DNA from: an uncultured Pelagibacteraceae bacterium
GTDB lineage: Bacteria > Pseudomonadota > Alphaproteobacteria > Pelagibacterales > Pelagibacteraceae
Length of the DNA stretch: 64,000 nucleotides
Direction of reading: 5' to 3'
Assembly (NCBI GenBank): GCA_902513955.1
Contig: CABXOW010000003.1
Coordinates: 33,820-97,819, forward strand
Shown here: piece by piece, positions 9,224 through 17,554 of the stretch
How the letters are laid out: each line of letters starts with the position of its first letter
Numbering within the stretch: the first letter of the stretch is position 1
Notes under the pieces: generated by a model
Databases searched by the model: none
Seen by the model: the letters and a program-made list of their open reading frames with translations, nothing else
What the model was told of the DNA's origin: nothing
Position numbers and translations under genes: made by a program

Positions 9224-9237
9224 TTGATTTAAATCAA
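9224..9237. promoter_or_regulatory. FNR box upstream of the 32-residue ORF
   Basis: TTGATTTAAATCAA is a perfect match. Its centre is 40.5 bp from the ATG at 9271, and TATTTT lies at 9259-9264, exactly where a class II -10 element is expected if transcription starts at the start codon. Confidence 0.8.
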
Positions 9238-9270
9238 TAACAAATTTTAAGAAAAAAATATTTTTTAATT

Positions 9271-9369
9271 ATGAAAATTCACAATCTTGTAAAAACTTTG
9301 ATACTAGCAATAGCCATAAGTTCTTTAATTACATTTGCTACTGTTCTGATTTCACCATATCTTTTCTAG
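9271..9369 (+). CDS. Tiny membrane peptide (32 residues)
   Basis: An ORF of 32 codons, MKIHNLVKTLILAIAISSLI followed by TFATVLISPYLF and a stop. It has a basic N-terminus and one hydrophobic segment that covers most of its length. There is no Shine-Dalgarno, but the perfect FNR box and -10 element are spaced for a leaderless transcript. I do not recognise the family. The promoter architecture shared with five neighbouring genes is the main argument that it is real. Confidence 0.5.
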   Translation: MKIHNLVKTLILAIAISSLITFATVLISPYLF

Positions 9370-9372
9370 AAT

Positions 9373-9431
9373 AGGCCTCATCATTAATGAGATAATATTA
9401 ATCAGTTTAGGGTAAAAAAATGATGAGACCT
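9373..9431 (+). ncRNA. Long-range RNA hairpin between the 32-residue ORF and the oxygenase gene
   Basis: AGGCCTCATCAT at 9373-9384 pairs with ATGATGAGACCT at 9420-9431 (11 of 12 pairs) around a loop of about 35 bases. The loop side contains the palindrome TCATTAATGA (9381-9390), which would compete with the long stem. It could be a terminator, an mRNA 3' stabiliser or a switch; the sequence does not decide. Confidence 0.35.
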
Positions 9432-9463
9432 ACTTATTTATAACAAAATAAATCTTAATATTT

Positions 9464-9477
9464 TTGATTCATATCAA
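9464..9477. promoter_or_regulatory. FNR box upstream of the hydroxylase-like gene
   Basis: TTGATTCATATCAA is a perfect consensus match with its centre 40.5 bp from the ATG at 9511. No Shine-Dalgarno is visible between it and the gene. Confidence 0.8.
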
Positions 9478-9510
9478 TTTTTTCTTTTTAAATTTCTTTA
9501 AAAAAAAATC

Positions 9511-10152
9511 ATGTCAATTAAAGATCTAGTTTATAAAGTTCCAGGTTTATCATTTGATGTTAATAGACTGGTTGATACTTATAGAGAAATCAAAAGAAAA
9601 AAAGAATTTGATCAAGGTGATGGGTCAGTGTCACATATAGATAGTATTTCTCTTAATAAAATTCCAGGTAATGATGACAGTACATCGGGAAAATATTCAT
9701 GGGGACTTTACTGGACAAAACCAGATAGTTCAGGCCAAGAAGTTGCTAGAGCTGATTATATTGAAGAAAACAATTTTACTGAGTTTTTACCAGAGTTTGA
9801 AAACACATATTTTAAATTTGTTTACGATATATTATCTAGAAGATTCGCTTTGGGAAGAACTCGAATCCTAAAAAAAGGACCTAGATCAACATTAAGTTGG
9901 CATAAAGATCCAGAACCAAGGTTGCATATACCAATTATTACTAATCCAGGGTGTAGATTTGTAATTGAAGACAGATCTTTTCATCTACCTGCAGACGGTG
10001 GAGTATGGATAGTCAATGCAAAAAAATACCATAATTTTTTTAATGGCGGAGAAGAAGATAGAATACATTTAGTGGCGACACTTCCACATAGCAAATTATT
10101 TACTAAAAGAAAATACACTTATAATCAATTATGGGATCAATGGGCGAGCTAG
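9511..10152 (+). CDS. Aspartyl/asparaginyl beta-hydroxylase-like Fe/2OG oxygenase
   Basis: A 213-residue protein. The central part has His131-x-Asp133 in LSWHKDPEPRLHIP, then Arg137 and His139, then His174 in KKYHNFFNGG, and finally Arg184 with His186 in DRIHLVATLPH. This is the pattern of the aspartyl/asparaginyl beta-hydroxylase group (cupin-like Fe(II)/2OG enzymes). The substrate is unknown. A 2OG oxygenase needs O2, so its FNR box suggests either high oxygen affinity or a role in sensing. It appears leaderless. Its 3' end overlaps the start of the next small gene by 13 bases. Confidence 0.68.
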   Translation: MSIKDLVYKVPGLSFDVNRLVDTYREIKRKKEFDQGDGSVSHIDSISLNKIPGNDDSTSGKYSWGLYWTKPDSSGQEVARADYIEENNFTEFLPEFENTYFKFVYDILSRRFALGRTRILKKGPRSTLSWHKDPEPRLHIPIITNPGCRFVIEDRSFHLPADGGVWIVNAKKYHNFFNGGEEDRIHLVATLPHSKLFTKRKYTYNQLWDQWAS

Positions 10153-10268
10153 ATCTAAATTTTTTAGCAAGTTTTCTAGCATGGTTAATTATAGCTAATT
10201 TTTTATTTATAATTTTTGCAAGTGGGTTAGGTTGGTTGTTTTATTCAGGTGGAAATCCTACGCAATAA
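10140..10268 (+). CDS. Tiny membrane protein (42 residues) overlapping the hydroxylase-like gene
   Basis: The ORF begins MGELDLNFLASFLAWLIIAN and ends SGGNPTQ. An in-frame ATG nine bases earlier (10131) would add three residues. It has one long hydrophobic span at about residues 8-36 with two Trp and several Gly. It overlaps the last 13 bases of the oxygenase gene in another frame, so translation is probably coupled. I do not recognise the family. It is one of five very small membrane or exported proteins within 2 kb of FNR boxes. Confidence 0.5.
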   Translation: MGELDLNFLASFLAWLIIANFLFIIFASGLGWLFYSGGNPTQ

Positions 10269-10308
10269 ATTTAATTCTGTGTAAAAAAAGTCGATAGTCA
10301 ATTTTACT

Positions 10309-10446
10309 TTAAAACTTTTTCATTATGCTTAGGTATGAGTTTTCTTCATATTGACCATGATAATTTGGATGATTTGTAGTCATGTAAAGAAAAAAACACG
10401 GCAAAAATAATACTAAAAAAATAAAAATTAATGAAATACGCTTCAT
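10309..10446 (-). CDS. Small exported or membrane peptide (45 residues)
   Basis: The minus-strand ORF from the ATG at 10446 begins MKRISLIFIFLVLFLPCFFL, a basic start and hydrophobic stretch like a signal anchor. A polar tail follows that contains NHPNYHGQYEEN. The YHG element also occurs in the membrane peptide at 9017-9187 (RPYHGK). It faces the perfect FNR box at 10516-10529, which is shared with the divergent 56-residue gene. The family is unknown; the ORF is supported by context and sequence character only. Confidence 0.42.
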   Translation of the reverse strand: MKRISLIFIFLVLFLPCFFLYMTTNHPNYHGQYEENSYLSIMKKF

Positions 10447-10515
10447 GATTATCATGAGCTATAAATAGATTTTTAGTTTATTAAGTTTATTGATCTAGAA
10501 CAAAAATATTTAAAA

Positions 10516-10529
10516 TTGATTTAAATCAA
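10516..10529. promoter_or_regulatory. FNR box between two divergent small membrane-protein genes
   Basis: TTGATTTAAATCAA is a perfect match. Its centre is 40.5 bp from the ATG at 10563, with TATTTA at 10551-10556 in the class II -10 position. The minus-strand peptide starts 76.5 bp away. Confidence 0.8.
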
Positions 10530-10562
10530 ATACTAATTTTTTTTTTATTGTATTTATTCAGA

Positions 10563-10733
10563 ATGTCATTACCGATGTTTTTTGCAATCACCTATCTACC
10601 TTTTGTGGTCTTTAGTGCTTTCACTTGTACTTTTGAAGGTAAAGCAGCAAAGTTATTTAAAATTTTATCTTTAATTTTTGCAACAATGTCTTTATTTATT
10701 TATATACTTTTTATTAAGAATTTAATTAATTGA
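10563..10733 (+). CDS. Small two-span membrane protein (56 residues)
   Basis: The ATG at 10563 is preferred over an in-frame TTG at 10548, which would lie upstream of the predicted transcript start. The peptide begins MSLPMFFAITYLPFVVFSAF, has a short polar loop TFEGKAAK, and then a second hydrophobic span to IKNLIN. It resembles a helical hairpin. There is no Shine-Dalgarno; the FNR box spacing predicts a leaderless mRNA. Family unknown. It lies directly upstream of nirK. Confidence 0.52.
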   Translation: MSLPMFFAITYLPFVVFSAFTCTFEGKAAKLFKILSLIFATMSLFIYILFIKNLIN

Positions 10734-10743
10734 CACAAATCAA
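10730..10743. promoter_or_regulatory. Upstream FNR-like half of the nirK tandem sites
   Basis: TTGACACAAATCAA has one mismatch to the FNR consensus and lies 26 bp centre-to-centre upstream of the perfect nirK box. It overlaps the stop of the preceding small ORF. A second dimer may bind here or a related Crp/Fnr protein may compete. Confidence 0.5.
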
Positions 10744-10755
10744 ATTATAAAAACT

Positions 10756-10769
10756 TTGATCAAGATCAA
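10756..10769. promoter_or_regulatory. FNR box of the nirK promoter
   Basis: TTGATCAAGATCAA is a perfect consensus match with its centre 41.5 bp from the A of the nirK ATG, the classical class II activator distance. TATTAA at 10788-10793 may be the -10. Confidence 0.85.
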
Positions 10770-10803
10770 ATAAAATTTTGAATCAAGTATTAACGTAGTT
10801 TTT

Positions 10804-11889
10804 ATGAATACAAAAAATTATATATCTATTTTCATCTCGTTATTATTAATTTCAATTACATTACAGGCAAAAAGTGGTGAAGCAGACAAGCTTCCTGTAG
10901 TTATCCAGGAACTAGTGCCGGCACCATTAGTTCCAGTTCACAACATAGTTGCTAAAGGGGGACCTAAAGTAATTAAAGTGAGAATGAATATTACAGAAAA
11001 AGTCATCACTATTGATAAACAAGGAACAAAGTTCAGAGTTTTTGCTTTTAATGATAGTGTTCCAGGACCACTTATCGTTGCTCATGTTGGTGATTATATT
11101 GAGCTAACATTAGTCAATCCTAAAAAAAATAACTTTGAACACAATTTAGATTTTCATGCAGCAACAGGTGCTTTAGGTGGAGGAGGTCTTACACATATTT
11201 TACCAGGTGAAGCAGTAATACTAAGATGGAAAGCAATTAAACCAGGAGTATTTGTTTATCACTGTGCTCCAGGTGGTGCGATGGTGCCATGGCATGTTGT
11301 TAAAGGAATGAACGGTGCTGTTATGGTTTTACCAAGAGATGGATTGAAAGACAGGGAAGGAAATCCAATCACATATGACAAAGCATTTTACATTGGTGAG
11401 CAGGATTTTTATCTTCCAAAAGATGCTAATGGAAATTTCAAAGAATATATTCACCCAGGTGATGGTTTTAGTGATGTTTTAGAAGTGATGAAAACATTAA
11501 CACCTACCCATGTTGTATTTAATGGATCCGAAGGTGCTTTAGAGGGAGATAATGCTTTGACTGCAAAAGTGGGTGAAACAGTAATGTTTATTCATGCGCA
11601 AGCAAATAGAGATACACGACCTCACTTAATTGGTGGACATGGTGATTATGTGTGGCCAAACGGATCGTTTAATGATCCACCAAGAACAAATCTAGAGACT
11701 TGGTTTGTACCAGGTGGTGCGGCTGGAGCAATGATTTATAAATTTAGACAACCAGGAACTTATGTTTATCTGAATCACAATCTTATTGAAGCGTTCATCT
11801 TGGGTGCAAAAGCTGAAGTGAAAGTAACAGGTAAATGGAACAATGATTTAATGGAACAATTAATGGAGCCTACAAGAATTGTAGATTAA
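10804..11889 (+). CDS. nirK: Copper-containing nitrite reductase
   Basis: A 361-residue two-domain cupredoxin enzyme reducing nitrite to nitric oxide in the periplasm. A signal peptide ends near Ala22. Type 1 copper ligands are His113, Cys154, His164 and Met169; type 2 ligands are His118, His153 and His325; the catalytic pair is Asp116 and His279. The Cys-to-His spacing in [11 protein letters not shown] is one residue longer than in the classical CAPPGMVPWH. Tandem FNR boxes precede it and a pseudoazurin follows, so an FNR-controlled NirK/pseudoazurin module is likely. No Shine-Dalgarno is visible. Confidence 0.95.
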   Translation: MNTKNYISIFISLLLISITLQAKSGEADKLPVVIQELVPAPLVPVHNIVAKGGPKVIKVRMNITEKVITIDKQGTKFRVFAFNDSVPGPLIVAHVGDYIELTLVNPKKNNFEHNLDFHAATGALGGGGLTHILPGEAVILRWKAIKPGVFVYHCAPGGAMVPWHVVKGMNGAVMVLPRDGLKDREGNPITYDKAFYIGEQDFYLPKDANGNFKEYIHPGDGFSDVLEVMKTLTPTHVVFNGSEGALEGDNALTAKVGETVMFIHAQANRDTRPHLIGGHGDYVWPNGSFNDPPRTNLETWFVPGGAAGAMIYKFRQPGTYVYLNHNLIEAFILGAKAEVKVTGKWNNDLMEQLMEPTRIVD

Positions 11890-11893
11890 CAAT

Positions 11894-12127
11894 ATGTATG
11901 TATACGATAAATGTTTAAATGAAAATACAACATTAGAAAAAATATCAAAATTACAAAATGAAAACAAATATCTTAAAGATGAAATGGACGAAGAATCACA
12001 AAAATTTATTCAAACTATAAGTGTTCTAAAAAGAGAGATTGAGTTTTATAAAAACAACACTGATATTTTAAATAGAGAAATTAAAAATCTAAAAAAAACA
12101 CAAAGGAGAAAACTATTTACGTCATGA
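11894..12127 (+). CDS. Small coiled-coil protein between nirK and pseudoazurin
   Basis: A 77-residue protein without a signal or membrane span. From residue 13 to 70 it is almost entirely charged with heptad-spaced Leu/Ile, for example LEKISKLQNENKYLKDEM and LNREIKNLKKTQRRK, so a long coiled coil is expected. Its last four bases overlap the pseudoazurin start (ATGA). I do not recognise a family; location within the nir operon is the only functional clue. Confidence 0.55.
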   Translation: MYVYDKCLNENTTLEKISKLQNENKYLKDEMDEESQKFIQTISVLKREIEFYKNNTDILNREIKNLKKTQRRKLFTS

Positions 12128-12546
12128 AAAAATATATATTAATACTTTTTTTATTATTTTCTAATTATGCAATGAGTGAAGATATAAATATAAAAATGTT
12201 AAATAAGCTAGATAAAGAAAGAATGGTTTATTCTGAAAAGATTATCAATATTAATGTTGGTGACAAAGTTTTTTGGGAATCAACAGACAAAGGACATAAT
12301 GTCGAATTCATTAAAGGTGGAGTGCCCGAAGGAGTGGAGAAATTTAAATCTAAATTAAATGAAGATGTAAGTTATGAATTTACTATTCCAGGAATTTATG
12401 CTTATTGGTGTACACCTCATAAGAGTTTAGGAATGATAGGTTTTGTTGTCGTTGGTGATGATAAATCTAATTTAGATATGATTAAAGAAATAAGATTTTT
12501 TGGACAGTCTAAAAAATTAGCCCAAGCATTAATTGATCAAATATAA
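12124..12546 (+). CDS. Pseudoazurin-like blue copper protein
   Basis: A 140-residue exported cupredoxin. The signal peptide covers about residues 1-18 (ending NYAMS). Copper ligands are His58 in KGHNVE, then Cys96, His99 and Met104 in WCTPHKSLGM, with the Cys-x2-His-x4-Met spacing of pseudoazurins. Pseudoazurin is a known electron donor to NirK, and this gene sits 234 bp after nirK in the same operon. The electron donor role here is inferred from that. Confidence 0.88.
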   Translation: MKKYILILFLLFSNYAMSEDINIKMLNKLDKERMVYSEKIININVGDKVFWESTDKGHNVEFIKGGVPEGVEKFKSKLNEDVSYEFTIPGIYAYWCTPHKSLGMIGFVVVGDDKSNLDMIKEIRFFGQSKKLAQALIDQI

Positions 12547-12548
12547 AA

Positions 12549-13637
12549 ATGGCACAAACAGTAAAAATTAATTCTGATACATCAAAGCTTTCAAATAAAA
12601 GTGGATTGATGACTGGTGATCCAATTTATAAACCATTCAGATATCCTTGGTGCTACGATGCCTGGTTGACACAACAAAGAATTCATTGGTTGCCAGAAGA
12701 AGTTCCGTTAGGAGATGACGTAAGAGATTGGCAAAAAGTAATTTCTGCTTCAGAGAAAAATTTACTAAAACAAATATTTAGATTTTTTACCCAAGCAGAT
12801 GTTGAGGTGAATAACTATTATATGGGCCACTGCATGAATGTGTTTAAACCTACAGAGGTTAAAATGATGTTATCAGTGTTCTCTGCTATGGAGACGGTAC
12901 ATATTGCAGCTTATTCACACTTATTAGACACTATTGGTTTACCTGAGACTGAATATTCTGAATTTTTGAAGATTAAAGCCATGAAAGATAAATACGATTA
13001 TCTTCAGAAATGTGATGTGAATTCATTGCATAATATTGCAAAAACACTAGCAATATTTAGTGCTTTTACTGAGGGCGTTCAACTATTTGCTAGTTTTGCA
13101 ATTTTACTTAACTTTCCACGTCATAATAAAATGAAGGGAATGGGACAAATCATAACTTGGTCAGTGAGAGATGAAACTTTGCACTGTAATTCAATGATAA
13201 GATTGTTTCAGGAGTTTATTAAAGAAAATAAAGAAATATGGACAGATAAATTAAAAAATGAAATTTATGAATCGTGCAAAATAGCAGTATCACAGGAAGA
13301 CGCTTTTATAGATGTTTCATTTGAAATGGGACCTCTTGAAAATCTAAAAGCACAAGAAGTAAAAGATTATATAAGATGGATTGCAGACAGAAGACTTGTT
13401 CAATTAGGGCTTGAGAGAATTTATAATATCAAAAAAAATCCATTAACTTGGCTAGATTCAATATTAAACGCTGTTGAGCATATGAACTTTTTTGAAGGTA
13501 GATCTACAGAATATTCAAAAGCTGCAACACAAGGAACATGGCAGGACGCTTTTGAAGATTTAAAATCACCTTATTTCGATTTACTTGAAAAAAATAAAAT
13601 TATTGGTGAAAAAGAATTTTTTAAACCTGAGCATTAG
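12549..13637 (+). CDS. nrdB: Ribonucleotide reductase class I beta subunit
   Basis: This 362-residue ferritin-like R2 protein makes the radical needed for dNTP synthesis. Metal ligands Asp84, Glu115, His118, Glu175, Glu209 and His212 are all present, and the radical Tyr122 is retained, so it looks like an active class Ia enzyme. No nrdA is in the window. It starts two bases after the pseudoazurin stop, within the FNR-driven nir operon, although the enzyme needs O2 to form its radical. Confidence 0.94.
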   Translation: MAQTVKINSDTSKLSNKSGLMTGDPIYKPFRYPWCYDAWLTQQRIHWLPEEVPLGDDVRDWQKVISASEKNLLKQIFRFFTQADVEVNNYYMGHCMNVFKPTEVKMMLSVFSAMETVHIAAYSHLLDTIGLPETEYSEFLKIKAMKDKYDYLQKCDVNSLHNIAKTLAIFSAFTEGVQLFASFAILLNFPRHNKMKGMGQIITWSVRDETLHCNSMIRLFQEFIKENKEIWTDKLKNEIYESCKIAVSQEDAFIDVSFEMGPLENLKAQEVKDYIRWIADRRLVQLGLERIYNIKKNPLTWLDSILNAVEHMNFFEGRSTEYSKAATQGTWQDAFEDLKSPYFDLLEKNKIIGEKEFFKPEH

Positions 13638-13649
13638 TGAGAAAACAGA

Positions 13650-14327
13650 ATGCTAAATAAAACTGTAATAAAAGATAAACCAATATGTAAAAATTTTTTA
13701 GAATACAATGATGTTAGAAAAAATTTAAATAATGCCACACCAGTTAATGATCCATTTAATCACTGGACATTTGATAAAGTTCTACCAAAAAAATTAGTAG
13801 ATAAATTTCTTAAACTTCCAATTGATCCACCAGTTATAAATTCTTATTCAGGTAAAAGAGAAAGCAATAATAAAACACGAATATTTTTTAATAATGAAAA
13901 TTGTAAAAAATATGGTTGTATGGAAGTAATTGCAGAAATTTTTAATAGTGAAGGAATAATTAACACGTTAAGTTCAATTTGCGGTAAAGAATTGTCTAAA
14001 GGAAAACTTCGTATTGAGCATACATTAGATACAGGTGATTTTTGGTTAGAGCCACATTTAGATATTAAAGAAAAAATATTAACTTTTTTGATTTATCTTT
14101 CAAGTGATACAAACACATATACAAAAAATTGGGGAACTACAATTTATAACAAAGATTTAACATTCAATTCAAAAGTATCTTATAAACAGAATACTGGATT
14201 TATGTTTGTTCCAGGTCATGACACTTGGCATGGCGTTCCGAAACAATATATTTTTGGAGTTAGAAGAAATTTGATTATAAATTATGTATCAAATGATTGG
14301 CAAAGTACTAATGAACTTTATAAATAA
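13650..14327 (+). CDS. Fe(II)/2OG oxygenase-like protein (paralogue of 6381-7043)
   Basis: A 225-residue protein with the Fe-binding pattern His136-x-Asp138 in FWLEPHLDIKEK, distal His194 in DTWHGVP, and Arg205/206 followed by LIINYV. The motif blocks FWL-PH-DIKEK, GFMF and TWHG are shared with the protein at 6381-7043. It starts 12 bp after nrdB, so it is probably the last gene of the nirK operon. Substrate unknown. It is convergent with carB with an eight-base gap. Confidence 0.7.
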   Translation: MLNKTVIKDKPICKNFLEYNDVRKNLNNATPVNDPFNHWTFDKVLPKKLVDKFLKLPIDPPVINSYSGKRESNNKTRIFFNNENCKKYGCMEVIAEIFNSEGIINTLSSICGKELSKGKLRIEHTLDTGDFWLEPHLDIKEKILTFLIYLSSDTNTYTKNWGTTIYNKDLTFNSKVSYKQNTGFMFVPGHDTWHGVPKQYIFGVRRNLIINYVSNDWQSTNELYK

Positions 14328-14335
14328 TGTTAAAT

Positions 14336-17300
14336 TTAAATATCTTGAAGAGAAGTTACTTCTAATTTTTTAGTTTTAAGAGATTTGATTGCTTCCAAAC
14401 ATGCTTGAGCAGTTGACATATTGGTACAATAGGGAACTTTATTTTTAAGTGCCGCTCTTCTAATGGCGATCGCATCACTAATTCTATGCTCTCTGTTTCC
14501 ACCGCCCGTATTAATAACGAGTGCAATTTTTTTAGAGTCCAAGACATCAACTATATGCGGGGATCCGGTACTTACTTTATTAATAATTCTACATTTCATT
14601 CCATGTTTTTGAATATATTCAGCAGTTCCTCTAGTTGCACATAAAGAGAAATTTAATTTAAGCAGTTGTTTTGCTAAATCAATTCCTTCATCTTTATGAG
14701 AGTTTTTTAAAGAGACGAATGCAAGACCTTTTTTTGGAAGTGAGTTTGCTGCAGCAATTTGACTTTTGGCAAATGCCATACCAAAATTTTTATCAAAACC
14801 CATAACTTCCCCAGTTGATTTCATTTCAGGTCCTAAAAGTAAGTCACTGTTAGGGAATTTATTAAAAGGAAATACTGCTTCTTTAACGGCATACATGCCC
14901 TTAGATTTATCTTTTAAATTAAACTTAGATAATTTTTCACCAGCCATTACACGTGATGCAATCTTAGCAAGAGGGAGGCCTTTAGCTTTTGAGACAAATG
15001 GCACTGTTCTACTTGCTCTAGGATTTACTTCAATTACATAAATTTCATCTTTTTTGATCGCAAATTGAATATTCATGAAACCTTTAACTTTTAAAGCCAA
15101 AGCTAATTTTTTAGTTTGGTTTTCGATTTCTTTAATTAAAAATGGTTTAATTGATACTGGGGGTAAACTACAAGCGGAGTCTCCTGAGTGAATTCCAGCC
15201 TCTTCAATATGCTGCATGATACCTGCAACATGAACTTGTTTTCCATCAGATATAGCATCGACATCTACTTCCATTGCATGATCAATAAATTTATCAATTA
15301 AAATTGGATTTTCTTCTGCTGCTTTAAATGCTTCTTCAACAAATTTTTTAAGTTGTTTTTTTTCATGAACAATTTCCATTGCTCTTCCACCTAATACATA
15401 AGAGGGCCTAACCATTAAAGGTAAACCAATTTTTTCAGCTATTTTAATTGCTTGTTTGAATGTTTTAGCAATTCCACTTTTTGCTTGTTTTAACTTTAAT
15501 CTAATTAGTAGATTTCTAAATTGATCTCTGTCCTCAGCTAAATCTATAGATGTGTACTGCGTTCCTAAAATTGGAAGTTTATTGTCATGTAAAAATTTAG
15601 CTAGTTTAATTGGAGTTTGACCACCGAATTGAGCAATAACACCAACTAAGTTTCCTTTTTCTTTTTCTATTATATTGAAGACATATTCTTCTTTTAGTGG
15701 CTCAAAGTATAATCGATCACTGGTATCGTAATCAGTTGAAACAGTTTCAGGGTTACAATTGACCATGATAGTCTCAAAACCTGCATCTTTTAATGAAAAA
15801 CTTGCCTGACAGCAGCAATAATCAAACTCTATTCCTTGTCCTATTCTATTAGGTCCTCCACCCAATATTATAATTTTTTTCTTAGCTGAAGGATCTGCTT
15901 CACACTCAGAATTAATTGAAAAATTTCGTTGATATGTTGAATACATATAAGGAGTGAAGGATTTAAATTCAGCCGCACAAGTATCAACTTTTTTAAATAC
16001 AGGTAATATTTTAAGGGCAGTTCTTTTTCGTCTTACAACATCTTCTGAAGTATTAGTTAATTCTGAAAGTTTTTTATCAGAAAATCCAATGGATTTTATT
16101 CTATTAAATTCATTAAAGTCTCTTGGTAATCCTTTGTTTTTGATTTTATTTTCATTATCTACAATTTCTTTAATTTGATTTAAGAACCAAGGGTCGATTT
16201 TAGATAAAGTGAAAATTCTTTTTAAATTGATTTTTTTTCTAATTGCTTCTGCAATTAACAAAATTTTATTTGGAATATTTTCTTTAAGCTTCTTTTCAAT
16301 TTGTTTTTTATTTAAATCAAATATTCTATCTAAACCTGAAAAACCAGTTTCAAGAGAAACCAATGCTTTTTGAAGGGACTCTTTAAAGTTTCTACCAATT
16401 GCCATTGCTTCTCCAACTGACTTCATAGAAGTGCCTAATGTTGCTGGAGAAGTTGAAAATTTTTCAAAAGTAAATCTTGGAATTTTAGTTACTACATAAT
16501 CAATGCTTGGTTCAAATGATGCTGGAGTTACTTTTGTGATCTCATTTTTTAATTCATCTAGCGTGTAACCAACAGCAAGTTTTGCAGCAACTTTTGCAAT
16601 AGGAAAACCAGTTGCTTTTGATGCAAGAGCAGATGAACGAGACACTCTTGGGTTCATTTCAATTATAACCATTCGTCCATTTTTAGGATTGATTGCAAAT
16701 TGAACATTTGAACCACCTGTTTCAACTCCAATTTTTCTAAGACAGGCAATGGATGCATTTCTCATTACTTGGTATTCTTTATCCGTCAAGGTAAGAGCAG
16801 GGGCGACAGTAACAGAATCCCCTGTATGTATTCCCATTGGATCAATATTTTCAATTGAACAAATAATTATACAGTTGTCTTTTTTATCCCTCACAACCTC
16901 CATCTCAAATTCTTTCCAACCCTCTAAACATTCTTCAACTAATACTTGGCTCACAGGTGACTCGTGTAATCCATTTTTAATAATTTTTAAGTAGTCTTTT
17001 TTGTTTTTAGCAATTCCACCTCCAAGACCTCCAAGAGTAAACGCAGGTCTTATGATTGCAGGTAAACCAATTTTATTTAAAACTTTAGATGCTTGATTGA
17101 TGTTATTAACGATTTCAGATTTAGGAAGATCTAAACCGATATCGATCATATTTTTTCTAAACTTCTTTCTGTCCTCTGCATTAGAAATAGCTTTAGAATT
17201 TGCACCAATAAGTTCTATTTTGTATTTTTTTAGAATTCCTTTTTTCTCAGCTTCCATTGCAAGGTTGAGTGCAGTTTGACCGCCCATTGTTGGTAAAATT

Positions 17301-17554
17301 GCATCTGGTTTTTCTTTTTTGAGAATTTTCTCTAAAACCTCTAGGGTAATTGGTTCTATATAGGTTTTGTCAGCAACATCTGGATCAGTCATAATTGTTG
17401 CTGGATTTGAGTTTATTAGTACAACTTTATAACCCTCATCTCTTAAGGCTTTACAAGCTTGTGTTCCTGAATAATCAAACTCACAAGCCTGACCAATAAT
17501 AATTGGACCAGCTCCAACAACTAATATTTTTTTAAGATCTTTTCTTTTTGGCAT
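14336..17554 (-). CDS. carB: Carbamoyl-phosphate synthase large subunit
   Basis: This 1072-residue protein is the synthetase that makes carbamoyl phosphate for arginine and pyrimidines. It has two homologous ATP-grasp halves: the first starts [20 protein letters not shown] near residue 14, the second [15 protein letters not shown] near 570. [16 protein letters not shown] and [16 protein letters not shown] mark the two active sites. The C-terminal MGS-like allosteric domain (CATRGTAEY) is present. The start overlaps the 3' end of carA by 23 bases, so the pair is one operon. Confidence 0.97.
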   Translation of the reverse strand: MPKRKDLKKILVVGAGPIIIGQACEFDYSGTQACKALRDEGYKVVLINSNPATIMTDPDVADKTYIEPITLEVLEKILKKEKPDAILPTMGGQTALNLAMEAEKKGILKKYKIELIGANSKAISNAEDRKKFRKNMIDIGLDLPKSEIVNNINQASKVLNKIGLPAIIRPAFTLGGLGGGIAKNKKDYLKIIKNGLHESPVSQVLVEECLEGWKEFEMEVVRDKKDNCIIICSIENIDPMGIHTGDSVTVAPALTLTDKEYQVMRNASIACLRKIGVETGGSNVQFAINPKNGRMVIIEMNPRVSRSSALASKATGFPIAKVAAKLAVGYTLDELKNEITKVTPASFEPSIDYVVTKIPRFTFEKFSTSPATLGTSMKSVGEAMAIGRNFKESLQKALVSLETGFSGLDRIFDLNKKQIEKKLKENIPNKILLIAEAIRKKINLKRIFTLSKIDPWFLNQIKEIVDNENKIKNKGLPRDFNEFNRIKSIGFSDKKLSELTNTSEDVVRRKRTALKILPVFKKVDTCAAEFKSFTPYMYSTYQRNFSINSECEADPSAKKKIIILGGGPNRIGQGIEFDYCCCQASFSLKDAGFETIMVNCNPETVSTDYDTSDRLYFEPLKEEYVFNIIEKEKGNLVGVIAQFGGQTPIKLAKFLHDNKLPILGTQYTSIDLAEDRDQFRNLLIRLKLKQAKSGIAKTFKQAIKIAEKIGLPLMVRPSYVLGGRAMEIVHEKKQLKKFVEEAFKAAEENPILIDKFIDHAMEVDVDAISDGKQVHVAGIMQHIEEAGIHSGDSACSLPPVSIKPFLIKEIENQTKKLALALKVKGFMNIQFAIKKDEIYVIEVNPRASRTVPFVSKAKGLPLAKIASRVMAGEKLSKFNLKDKSKGMYAVKEAVFPFNKFPNSDLLLGPEMKSTGEVMGFDKNFGMAFAKSQIAAANSLPKKGLAFVSLKNSHKDEGIDLAKQLLKLNFSLCATRGTAEYIQKHGMKCRIINKVSTGSPHIVDVLDSKKIALVINTGGGNREHRISDAIAIRRAALKNKVPYCTNMSTAQACLEAIKSLKTKKLEVTSLQDI

